From contig JBKBLE010000014.1 in the NCBI GenBank assembly GCA_046296655.1, forward strand, positions 1 through 57,356: a DNA stretch of 57,356 nt, read 5' to 3'. Position 1 is the first letter of the stretch. Each line of letters starts with the position of its first letter. Origin of the DNA: Cloacibacterium sp046296655. Its GTDB lineage: Bacteria; Bacteroidota; Bacteroidia; Flavobacteriales; Weeksellaceae. Shown here one piece after another: positions 49,211 through 56,204 of the stretch. The notes under the pieces are model-generated. The model saw only the letters and a list, made by a program, of their open reading frames with translations. It was not told the origin of the DNA and did no database searches. A program made the translations under genes and the position numbers.

Positions 49211-49657
49211 ATGATACGCATTACTAAAATTTTCACCTTCGAGACGGCGCATGTTTTGTATAACTACGACGGCAAATGCCAAAATATGCACGGACATTCT
49301 TACAAACTTTTTGTGACCGTAAAAGGAACTCCTATTAATGACATCAATAATGTGAAAAACGGAATGGTGATGGATTTTGGGGATATCAAAAAAATTGTAA
49401 AAGAGGAAATTGTAGATGTTTGGGATCATGCGGTTTTATTGAATGCTTTGACACCGCACAAAGAATTGGGAGAAGATTTGGCTCAAAAAGGACATAAAGT
49501 AATTGAGTGCAATTATCAACCAACTTGTGAAAATATGCTCTACGAAATTGCCGAAAAAATTAAAAATAAATTGCCTTCTCACGTTCAATTGGCGTATCTA
49601 AAACTCCACGAAACCGAAAATTCTTACGGAGAATGGTTGGCGGAAGAAAACAGTTAA
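49211..49657 (+). CDS. queD: 6-carboxy-5,6,7,8-tetrahydropterin synthase family protein
   Basis: A 148-residue PTPS/QueD-type enzyme acting on dihydroneopterin triphosphate on the way to queuosine/7-deazaguanine. Zinc-binding His residues are in FETAHVLYNYDGKCQNMHGH (Cys before Asn-Met-His-Gly-His is the catalytic Cys), with MVMDFGDIKKIVKEEI, DHAVLLNAL, PTCENMLYEIAEKI and the C-terminal LHETENSYGEW. The Cys spacing fits QueD rather than the eukaryote-type PTPS. No other queuosine gene is adjacent. Confidence 0.93.
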   Translation: MIRITKIFTFETAHVLYNYDGKCQNMHGHSYKLFVTVKGTPINDINNVKNGMVMDFGDIKKIVKEEIVDVWDHAVLLNALTPHKELGEDLAQKGHKVIECNYQPTCENMLYEIAEKIKNKLPSHVQLAYLKLHETENSYGEWLAEENS

Positions 49658-49672
49658 TGTGATAATTTGATG

Positions 49673-49726
49673 ATGAGATAATGAGATAATTTTTTACTTT
49701 GAACCTTGAAACTCGAACCTTGAAAC
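49673..49726. repeat. ATGAGATA and TTGAACC/TTGAAAC word repeats between queD and lpxH
   Basis: Two 8-bp units ATGAGATA (49673-49688) are followed by four exact 7-bp units: TTGAACC (49699), TTGAAAC (49706), TCGAACC (49713) and TTGAAAC (49720). The last unit provides the in-frame TTG with which lpxH most plausibly starts. Confidence 0.85.
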
Positions 49727-50523
49727 AAATAAAATTACAGCCTAATAAAAAAATCTACTTCGCTTCTGACCAGCATTTTGGTGCGCCAACTCCAGAGTTG
49801 AGTAAGCCAAGAGAAGCTAAATTTTTAGCATGGTTAGACGAAATAAAACAAGATGCGCAAGTTCTGTTTTTAATGGGCGATTTATTTGATTTTTGGCACG
49901 AATGGAAATATGTAGTTCCGAAGGGTTATGTAAGAATTTTAGGGAAATTAGCAGAGCTGAAAGACAGAGGAATTGACATTTATTTCTTCGTAGGAAACCA
50001 CGATTTGTGGATGAAAGATTATTTGGAAGAAGAAATAGGCATCCCTGTTTTTTTTGAAAAACAATATTATGAAGTTTCGGGGAAAAACTTCCTTTTAGCT
50101 CATGGTGACGGACTTGGACCAGGCGATAAAGGTTACAAGAGAATGAAAAAACTCTTTACCAATCCTATTGCGCAATGGTTTTTTAAGTGGCTTCATCCTG
50201 ATATTGCGATGAAAATTGCGATTTATTTTTCTACCAAAAATAAGATGATTAGTGGAGTAGAAGACATGAAGTTTTTAGGCGAGGACAAAGAATTTCTCAT
50301 CATTTATTCTAAAGAAAAATTGAAGTCTGAAAATTTAGATTACTTCGTTTACGGTCATCGTCATTTGCCTATGATTATAGATTTGAAAGTTGATGGGAAG
50401 GAAGCAAAACATGTGAATCTGGGTGATTGGATTTCGTATTTTACGTATGGTGTTTTTGATGGAGAGGAATTTAAAATATTGAAACACGGAGACACAGAGA
50501 ATGCACAGAGCACACAGGAATAA
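49720..50523 (+). CDS. lpxH: UDP-2,3-diacylglucosamine diphosphatase LpxH-type metallophosphoesterase
   Basis: A calcineurin-like phosphoesterase of the lipid A pathway, cleaving UDP-2,3-diacylglucosamine to lipid X at the inner membrane face. Metal motifs are complete: SDQHFG, LMGDLFDFWHEW, VGNHDLW, AHGDGLGPGDKGYKRM and YGHRHLP. There is no ATG start: in-frame TTG codons at 49699 and 49720 both lie in a heptad repeat, and 49720 gives the family-like N-terminus (M)KQIKLQPNKKIYF. The last 13 residues (KHGDTENAQSTQE) are encoded by a CACAGAG-type repeat and are probably not conserved, so both gene ends look remodelled by repeats. Confidence 0.9.
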   Translation: MKQIKLQPNKKIYFASDQHFGAPTPELSKPREAKFLAWLDEIKQDAQVLFLMGDLFDFWHEWKYVVPKGYVRILGKLAELKDRGIDIYFFVGNHDLWMKDYLEEEIGIPVFFEKQYYEVSGKNFLLAHGDGLGPGDKGYKRMKKLFTNPIAQWFFKWLHPDIAMKIAIYFSTKNKMISGVEDMKFLGEDKEFLIIYSKEKLKSENLDYFVYGHRHLPMIIDLKVDGKEAKHVNLGDWISYFTYGVFDGEEFKILKHGDTENAQSTQE

Positions 50524-50651
50524 AAAGCTTTTGCAAACTTTGTAAGTCCGTGGTTTAAAGAAATACGGAGACACAGAAAATAACAGAAAGCACAAAATTA
50601 ATTCTCTGTGGGCGCTGTGAAAAACTCAATGTCTCTGTGTTTAAAAATATT
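50484..50651. repeat. CACGGAG/CACAGAG/CTCTGTG repeat block left of the GxxExxY gene
   Basis: ACACGGAGACACAGAG starts at 50484 inside the lpxH 3' end; ACGGAGACACAGA recurs at 50565. Their complements CTCTGTG, CGCTGTG and TCTCTGTG follow at 50604-50639. The block ends with TCTCTGTGTTTAAAAATATT (50632-50651), which is repeated exactly at 51076-51095. Confidence 0.85.
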
Positions 50652-50656
50652 AAAAT

Positions 50657-51043
50657 ATGCACGAAAACGAAATTTATAAAATTATTTTTGATTTGGGACT
50701 AAAAATTCATAAAAATCTTGGTCCTGGACTTTTGGAAAGTGCTTATGAAGAATGCTTATTTTATGAAATTTCAAAAACTTGATTATTTGTAGAAAAACAA
50801 AAACCAATGCCATTAATCTACGAAGAAGTGAAATTAGATATTGGCTATAGATTGGACTTATTAGTTGAAAAAAGCGTTGTAATAGAAGTGAAATCCTGTG
50901 ATGCACTAAACGATGTGCATCTTGCTCAAGTTTTAACTTATTTAAAATTAAGCGGTTGTAGATTGGGATTACTTATTAATTTTAATACTGACTTATTTAA
51001 AAACGGTTACAGAAGAATATTGAACGGAAATGTTTCCTTATAA
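50657..51043 (+). pseudogene. GxxExxY family protein (PD-(D/E)XK-like), interrupted by one in-frame TGA
   Basis: The frame from ATG 50657 to TAA 51043 encodes a full-length GxxExxY protein (about 128 codons) with a single TGA at codon 42 (50780-50782). Before it lies MHENEIYKIIFDLGLKIHK and GPGLLESAYEECL, the naming motif Gly-x-x-Glu-x-x-Tyr. After it come GYRLDLLVEKSVVIEVKS (nuclease-like Asp-x9-Glu-x-Lys), AQVLTYLKLSGCRLGLLINF and NGYRRI. The TGA stands where the family has Gly, so one GGA-to-TGA change explains it. The rest is undamaged, which suggests a recent event. An internal ATG at 50807 could still give a fragment with the catalytic residues. Exact 20-bp direct repeats flank it. Confidence 0.88.
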
Positions 51044-51046
51044 TAA

Positions 51047-51095
51047 CTCTGTGAACTCCATATTAAATCTCTGTATCTCTGTGTTTAAAAATATT
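51047..51095. repeat. CTCTGTG repeat block right of the GxxExxY gene
   Basis: CTCTGTG (51047-51053), CTCTGTATCTCTGTG (51069-51083) and the exact 20-mer TCTCTGTGTTTAAAAATATT (51076-51095) begin 3 nt after the GxxExxY stop and run into the LuxE-like coding region. Confidence 0.85.
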
Positions 51096-52160
51096 TTTAA
51101 TATAAAATCTGAAGCAGATTTCCAAGCGGCATGTTTGGAAACATTTCTTTATCAGTACGAAAATGTAGAAGTTTACCGAAAATTTGTAGATTTTTTAGGT
51201 AAAAAACCTTCGGAAATTAAAGAAATAAAAGATATTCCATTTTTGCCAATTGAAATATTTAAAAACCATTTGGTATTAGACAAAGTCTTCGTGAACTTCG
51301 TTCGTAAACCTTCGGTTTATGCTCAGACTGACAAACCTTTAAGTTATTTTCAAAGTTCGGGAACGACTCAGATTCAGACGCGTTCTAAACATTATATTGC
51401 AGATTTTAATTTGTATGAAGAAAGTATTTATAAGAGTTTTGAGCAGTTTATAGGGAAACCAGAAGATTATATTTTCTTAGGATTATTGCCCAATTATTCG
51501 GAAAATCCACATTCTTCCTTAATTTATATGGTCGATTTCTTGATGAAAAAATCAGCAAAGCCAGAAAACGGATATTTTCTCTATAATCATCAAGAATTGT
51601 TTGAATTGTTACAGAAATTAGGTCAAGAAAATAAAAAAGTAATTCTTTTCGGTGTTTCTTTTGCTTTGTTAGATTTTATAGATTATTGTCATTCTGAACG
51701 AAGTGAAGAATCTGTTTCAATTCGTTCGGAATACCTCACAGTCATAGAAACGGGTGGAATGAAAGGTAGAAAAGAGGAAATGACCAAAGATGAGCTTTTG
51801 AAAATTCTACAAAAAGGTTTCGGAACTGATAAAATTTTCTCTGAATATTCTATGACAGAACTGCTTTCTCAGGCATATTCTTTAGGCGAAAATATATACG
51901 AAACGCCCAACTGGATGCGTGTTCTCATCAGAAATACCGAAGATCCGTTTTCTTATATGGAAGCAGGGAGAACTGGCGCCATTAACATCATAGACTTGGC
52001 GAATAGACATTCTTGCAGCTTTATTGCGACACAAGATTTGGGCAAAATTGTAAATGATTTTGAGATTCTTCGCTATGCTCAGAATGACAAACACGCGTTT
52101 CAGGTTTTGGGAAGAATAGACCATTCTGATATTCGCGGTTGCAGTTTATTGGTTTCATAA
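51081..52160 (+). CDS. LuxE-like acyl-protein synthetase family protein with repeat-derived insertions
   Basis: A 359-residue adenylate-forming acyl-transfer protein (LuxE/acyl-protein synthetase type): DIPFLPIEIFKNH, YFQSSGTTQIQTRSKH (AMP-binding loop), VIETGGMKGRKEEM, FSEYSMTELLSQAY and IDLANRHSCSFIATQDLGK. GTG at 51081 is chosen because relatives begin Met then KNIF-type sequence and upstream residues are translated CTCTGTG repeat; ATG 51030 in the GxxExxY 3' end is the alternative. Two in-frame segments, HSERSEES (about 204-211) and EILRYAQNDK (about 328-337), are translations of an inverted pair of dispersed repeats and look like insertions. Core motifs remain, so it may be functional. 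The acyl substrate is unknown. Confidence 0.82.
   Translation: MFKNIFNIKSEADFQAACLETFLYQYENVEVYRKFVDFLGKKPSEIKEIKDIPFLPIEIFKNHLVLDKVFVNFVRKPSVYAQTDKPLSYFQSSGTTQIQTRSKHYIADFNLYEESIYKSFEQFIGKPEDYIFLGLLPNYSENPHSSLIYMVDFLMKKSAKPENGYFLYNHQELFELLQKLGQENKKVILFGVSFALLDFIDYCHSERSEESVSIRSEYLTVIETGGMKGRKEEMTKDELLKILQKGFGTDKIFSEYSMTELLSQAYSLGENIYETPNWMRVLIRNTEDPFSYMEAGRTGAINIIDLANRHSCSFIATQDLGKIVNDFEILRYAQNDKHAFQVLGRIDHSDIRGCSLLVS
51687..51712 (+). repeat. Dispersed repeat inside the LuxE-like gene, forward copy
   Basis: A 26-bp unit beginning TGTCATTCTGAACGAAG and ending GAAGAATC, translated in frame as CHSERSEES. From memory, TCATTCTGA...GAAGAATC is a widespread intergenic repeat in Bacteroidota. It matches the reverse complement of 52064-52089 at 22 of 26 bases. 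Confidence 0.85.
52064..52089 (-). repeat. Dispersed repeat inside the LuxE-like gene, inverted copy
   Basis: A 26-bp unit beginning GATTCTTCGCTATGCTC and ending AGAATGACA, translated in frame as ILRYAQND. It is the inverted partner of 51687-51712, 351 bp away. Confidence 0.85.
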
Positions 52161-52169
52161 AATTCTGCG

Positions 52170-52709
52170 ATGATTAAAGTAGAGGAACTTACTTTTGCCT
52201 ACATTCAAAAATTTTGTGATTTTGAAAAAGATATTGTCTTGACCAATCATTTCAATACCGATTGGGAAGCTGATATTTTGGTGATTAATCAGGAAGGTTT
52301 TTCTCACGAAATTGAAATTAAGTTATCGAAGAGCGATTTCAAAAACGATTTCAAAAAATTTTATCAAAATCAAAATAGCGGAGAAAAATTTCTCAAGCAT
52401 GACAAAATTGGTTGTGGTGATTATGTCTGTAATCATTTCAGTTTTCTATTGCCAATGGGAATGGTTGCATTGGAAGAAATTCCCCAGCATTGTGGCGTGA
52501 TAGAATTTTATCACAATCTAGATACTTGGAAAACGGAATTCTATATCCGAAGATTGCCTCAAAAAATTCATGAAGATTTTTATTGGAATTTAGTAGACCA
52601 AAAAGATTTTTTAAGAAAATTATCTAGAAATTATTACTTCAAAAAACTAGAATTAAAAGGAAAAACAGAAGAATTTATTTTCAGAAATGAATTGGGAAAT
52701 AAAAAATAA
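52170..52709 (+). CDS. Predicted PD-(D/E)XK nuclease-like protein, 179 residues
   Basis: A soluble protein without signal peptide. The N-terminal half carries a restriction-endonuclease-like core: Asp35 in DWEADILVIN, then Glu49-x-Lys51 in HEIEIKLSKSDF. This recalls MmcB-like DNA-repair proteins and other small nuclease-fold families, but I cannot fix the family. A lysine-rich stretch (KSDFKNDFKKFYQNQ) follows. It starts 9 nt after the LuxE-like gene, so the two probably share a transcript. Nuclease activity is inference from the motif spacing. Confidence 0.6.
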   Translation: MIKVEELTFAYIQKFCDFEKDIVLTNHFNTDWEADILVINQEGFSHEIEIKLSKSDFKNDFKKFYQNQNSGEKFLKHDKIGCGDYVCNHFSFLLPMGMVALEEIPQHCGVIEFYHNLDTWKTEFYIRRLPQKIHEDFYWNLVDQKDFLRKLSRNYYFKKLELKGKTEEFIFRNELGNKK

Positions 52710-52835
52710 TATTCCTTTTTTTAAGATTTGTGTTAAAAAAATGACTTTTTTTTCTAGAAAAATTACAAAAGTCATAAAAAATGCTTCTTAAAAAGATTTC
52801 TTTTATATATCTTTACTTTCTGAAATACGAACAAA

Positions 52836-55013
52836 ATGAAACATAGATTTACTTTATTGCTGGTACTCTTATTATCTGTAATTTCCGTAAAAGGACAAGA
52901 TTATTTAGATGATATTATGTTCCAGTCTTTTGGTTGGGATGAATACTCTCAGTCAAGACACACCAGTGAAGGTGGTTTTTATGAATATTATAACTCAAGA
53001 GCCGGAAATTTAAAGGCGATGGGTTTTGATATGATTTGGTTGCCACCACCAAGTGCTTCAACAGGAGGTGTAGGTTATTTTCCTACAGAATGGTTCAATT
53101 TTTCTCAAACTTCTTGGGGTTCTGAAGCTCAATTAAAAAAAATGCTTGCTAATATGAATGCAAGAGGTCTTTATCCTATTGCAGATGTTGTAGTTAATCA
53201 CAGAAGTGGTACAACTGGTTGGACGGATTTTACCAATCCTACTTGGGGGTGTGAAACGATTTGTAGTAATGATGATGCAGCGAGTGCTTCTTATGTAGGT
53301 TGTAGACCTTCTGGTGCTCCAGACACAGGGGAGGGATTTCCAGGTTCTAGAGATTTAGACCATACTAATCTTACCGTTCAAAACGGAGTAAAAGATTTTT
53401 TGTCTAGATTGAAAGCTTTAGGTTTCAAAGGTTGGAGATGGGATGTTGCAAAAGGTTTTGCTCCTGTTTATTTTGGAAATTATATACAAGCTAGTCAACC
53501 ATATTATTCTGTAGGTGAGTTTTGGGATGGAAATGTAAATGCTTTGAAAAATTGGATTAACGGTACTTATTCTGGCGGAGCTACTATTTCTGGAGCATTT
53601 GATTTTTCTCTATATTATACTTTATCAAAAATAATTCAAGAAAATCCTACTAATCAATATTCTACATTAAATTCGAGTGGTAGAATGGCAGGTTTAGCTG
53701 GGCAAAATGGGTTCTCTGAAAAAGCGGTTACTTTTGTTGATAATCATGATACCTTTGTTAAGGGTTCGGCTTTTTTAGGGTCAAACATTCCTAAAGCTTA
53801 CGCTTATATTCTTACTCACCCTGGAATTCCATGTGTTTTTGCGCCACATTATTATGGAGGAACTTATACTAAAGATGGCGTAACAAGAAATTATGGTACA
53901 GGTTATGCTTCTGAAATTAATAAATTAATGGCAATAAGGAAAACTACTGGAATAAATGCTTATAGCCATATTACCATTGATAAAGCGGAGTATGGTTTAT
54001 ACGCTGCTTATATTAAAAAAAATGCATCAGATACAGAACCAGTAGTTGCTGTTAAAATCGGACCTTATTCCTGGACGCCTTCATTAGGAACAGGTTGGAT
54101 TCTTTCTGCTTATGGTACTGATTATGCGGTTTGGACTAAAACAGCAATAAATGTTGCTCCAATTATTACTATCACTCCTTCTAGTAGCAAAAATGTTTCT
54201 GGAACAAATGTTACAGTTACTATTTCTGCAAGTGATGATAGTGGAAATGCTCCTACTATTAGATATACCTTAGATGGTTCAGAGCCTACAGCTTCTTCAC
54301 CTATTTATTCTTCTCCATTTGTAATTAATTCTAATACTACTGTAAAAGCGGTAGCTTTTGATAATTTAGGTTTAAGTTCAGGAGTTGTAGAGAGAGCTTA
54401 CACTTTTGAAACACCAAGAAATATTGTAGTAAGATTTAAACCGCCGACAACTACTCCAAATTGGCCATTGCCAAAAATCCATTATTGGAATTATTCTCCA
54501 ACTAATGCTCTCCCTGCTGCTAATTGGAATACTCCAATTGATATGACTGCAGATGTGGATAATCCAGGTTGGTTTAAGTACACTTTTCCAAGCATTATAC
54601 AAGTGAGTTTCTTGTTTAGAGATGGAAATTCTACTGGTACTTTAGGAGTAACCAAGACTGGTGATATTGTGAATGTAACTCAAGACTCTTGGTATGAATG
54701 GGACCCTACAAATTCTTTATTCGTGAAACAAGTGAGTTTGTCTACAGATGATCCAGCGGTGAATGCTAAAAAGGTAACTTTAGAAATTTTACAAAATCCT
54801 ACTACAAACGGAGTAATTCAAGTTAGATATTCTAATGCAAAAGGTGGTAACCTTTATCTTTATGATTTAAGTGGTAAAATGCTTAAAACTCAAAAAGTTA
54901 CTACCAACTCTGGAGATGACACCATTTCTGTGAGCAATTTACAAAGTGGTAATTATTTACTGATGCTGAAATCAGATCAAGGAATGTCTGTTTCAAAAGT
55001 AATGATCAAATAA
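52836..55013 (+). CDS. Secreted alpha-amylase (GH13) with T9SS C-terminal sorting domain
   Basis: A 725-residue modular enzyme hydrolysing starch or alpha-glucans. Signal peptide (cleavage near residue 20); GH13 barrel (about 25-440) with the nucleophile Asp203 in GWRWDVAKGF, acid/base Glu228 in SVGEFWDGN and Asp305 in FVDNHDTF; a chitobiase/Fn3-type domain (about 445-530, PTIRYTLDGSEPTASSPIY); a starch-binding-like CBM module (about 535-635, IHYWNYSP and WFKYTF); and a type A T9SS sorting domain (about 650-725, YLYDLSGKMLKTQKV and NLQSGNYLLMLKSDQG). The tail routes it through the type IX system to the cell surface or medium. A TATCTTTA box precedes the gene by about 30 nt. Confidence 0.95.
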   Translation: MKHRFTLLLVLLLSVISVKGQDYLDDIMFQSFGWDEYSQSRHTSEGGFYEYYNSRAGNLKAMGFDMIWLPPPSASTGGVGYFPTEWFNFSQTSWGSEAQLKKMLANMNARGLYPIADVVVNHRSGTTGWTDFTNPTWGCETICSNDDAASASYVGCRPSGAPDTGEGFPGSRDLDHTNLTVQNGVKDFLSRLKALGFKGWRWDVAKGFAPVYFGNYIQASQPYYSVGEFWDGNVNALKNWINGTYSGGATISGAFDFSLYYTLSKIIQENPTNQYSTLNSSGRMAGLAGQNGFSEKAVTFVDNHDTFVKGSAFLGSNIPKAYAYILTHPGIPCVFAPHYYGGTYTKDGVTRNYGTGYASEINKLMAIRKTTGINAYSHITIDKAEYGLYAAYIKKNASDTEPVVAVKIGPYSWTPSLGTGWILSAYGTDYAVWTKTAINVAPIITITPSSSKNVSGTNVTVTISASDDSGNAPTIRYTLDGSEPTASSPIYSSPFVINSNTTVKAVAFDNLGLSSGVVERAYTFETPRNIVVRFKPPTTTPNWPLPKIHYWNYSPTNALPAANWNTPIDMTADVDNPGWFKYTFPSIIQVSFLFRDGNSTGTLGVTKTGDIVNVTQDSWYEWDPTNSLFVKQVSLSTDDPAVNAKKVTLEILQNPTTNGVIQVRYSNAKGGNLYLYDLSGKMLKTQKVTTNSGDDTISVSNLQSGNYLLMLKSDQGMSVSKVMIK

Positions 55014-55035
55014 GATTACAATATAAATTCAAATC

Positions 55036-55064
55036 AAAAGCCATTCGAAAGAGTGGCTTTTCTA
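55036..55064 (+). terminator. Alpha-amylase terminator
   Basis: The stem AAAAGCCATTC/GAGTGGCTTTT (one G-T pair) with a GAAA tetraloop ends in TTTTCTATTTTT. Confidence 0.85.
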
Positions 55065-55114
55065 TTTTTGAAAATAGAGCAAATGGTTTTTCTATTTTCG
55101 AAAAATATGGATAT

Positions 55115-55147
55115 AAAAAACCTTCAGAATGTTTCCGAAGGTTTTTA
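55115..55147 (-). terminator. gapA terminator
   Basis: The stem AAAAACCTTC/GAAGGTTTTT with an 11-nt loop is followed by A/T tracts, 24 nt after the gapA stop on the minus strand. Confidence 0.85.
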
Positions 55148-55170
55148 TGTTTGATATTATTTCTTTCTGA

Positions 55171-56175
55171 TTATAAAGAAGCAGAGTGTAATAATAAATC
55201 TGTTAACTTGTTAGAGTAACCAGTTTCGTTGTCATACCAAGAAACTAATTTTACGAAGTTTGGAGATAACATGATACCAGCATCTTTATCAAAGATAGAA
55301 GTTCTCTTATCTCCTACGAAATCTTGAGAAACTACTAAATCTTCAGTGTAACCTAGGATTCCTTTTAATTCACCTTCAGAAGCAGCTTTCATAGCAGCGC
55401 AAATTTCTTCGTAAGAAGTAGCTTTTTCTAATCTTACCGTTAAATCTACTACAGAAACGTCAGCAGTTGGTACTCTGAAAGACATACCTGTTAATTTTCC
55501 ATTAAGTGAAGGAATTACTTTACCTACCGCTTTAGCAGCACCAGTAGAAGAAGGGATAATGTTTAATAATGCACTTCTACCACCTCTCCAGTCTTTCATA
55601 GATGGACCATCTACTGTTCTTTGAGTAGCTGTAGTAGCGTGTACAGTTGTCATAAGACCTTCTACGATTCCGAAGTTTTCGTGAACTACTTTTGCTAAAG
55701 GAGCAAGACAGTTAGTAGTACAAGAAGCGTTAGAGAAAATTTGTAAATCAGCAGGTAATTCTTTGTGGTTTACTCCCATTACGAACATTGGAGTGTCATC
55801 TTTAGATGGAGCAGAAAGAACTACTTTTTTAGCACCTGCATTAATGTGAGCAGAAGCAGTAGCTTTATCAAGGAAAAGACCAGTAGATTCTACAATGTAA
55901 TCTGCACCTACTTCGTTCCATTTTAAGTTGTTAGGATCTCTTTCAGAAGTGACTCTGATTGTTTTTCCGTTTACTACTAAGTTATTTCCTTCTACTCTTA
56001 CTTCTCCATTAAATTTGCCGTGAACAGAATCATACTTCATCATGTAAGCCATGTATTCTGCGTTGATAAGGTCATTAATCCCTACGATTTCAATGTTATC
56101 TCTTTCTAACATTGCATTGAAAACTAGACTTCCAATTCTACCGAATCCGTTGATTCCTACTTTAATTGTTGACAT
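55171..56175 (-). CDS. gapA: Type I glyceraldehyde-3-phosphate dehydrogenase
   Basis: A glycolytic NAD-dependent dehydrogenase of 334 residues. The Rossmann start is VGINGFGRIGSLVFNAML; the catalytic Cys and neighbours are in SNASCTTNCLAPLAK; HATTATQRTVDGPS, GAAKAVGKVIPSLNGK and SWYDNETGYSNKLTDLL complete the signature. It follows pfkA by 29 nt in the same direction, forming a compact glycolytic unit. Confidence 0.98.
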   Translation of the reverse strand: MSTIKVGINGFGRIGSLVFNAMLERDNIEIVGINDLINAEYMAYMMKYDSVHGKFNGEVRVEGNNLVVNGKTIRVTSERDPNNLKWNEVGADYIVESTGLFLDKATASAHINAGAKKVVLSAPSKDDTPMFVMGVNHKELPADLQIFSNASCTTNCLAPLAKVVHENFGIVEGLMTTVHATTATQRTVDGPSMKDWRGGRSALLNIIPSSTGAAKAVGKVIPSLNGKLTGMSFRVPTADVSVVDLTVRLEKATSYEEICAAMKAASEGELKGILGYTEDLVVSQDFVGDKRTSIFDKDAGIMLSPNFVKLVSWYDNETGYSNKLTDLLLHSASL

Positions 56176-56204
56176 ATTTTTTGTTTTTAGTTGTTTAAAT
56201 TAAT

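Noticed and set aside
50780..50782. TGA in the GxxExxY gene as a selenocysteine codon
   Set aside because: The family has Gly at this place, no SECIS-like hairpin follows and no selenocysteine genes are visible.
55061..55110. Two similar TCTATTTT(T/C)GAAAA(T/A) motifs between the alpha-amylase and gapA
   Set aside because: They are short AT-rich partial palindromes next to two normal terminators and need no further explanation.
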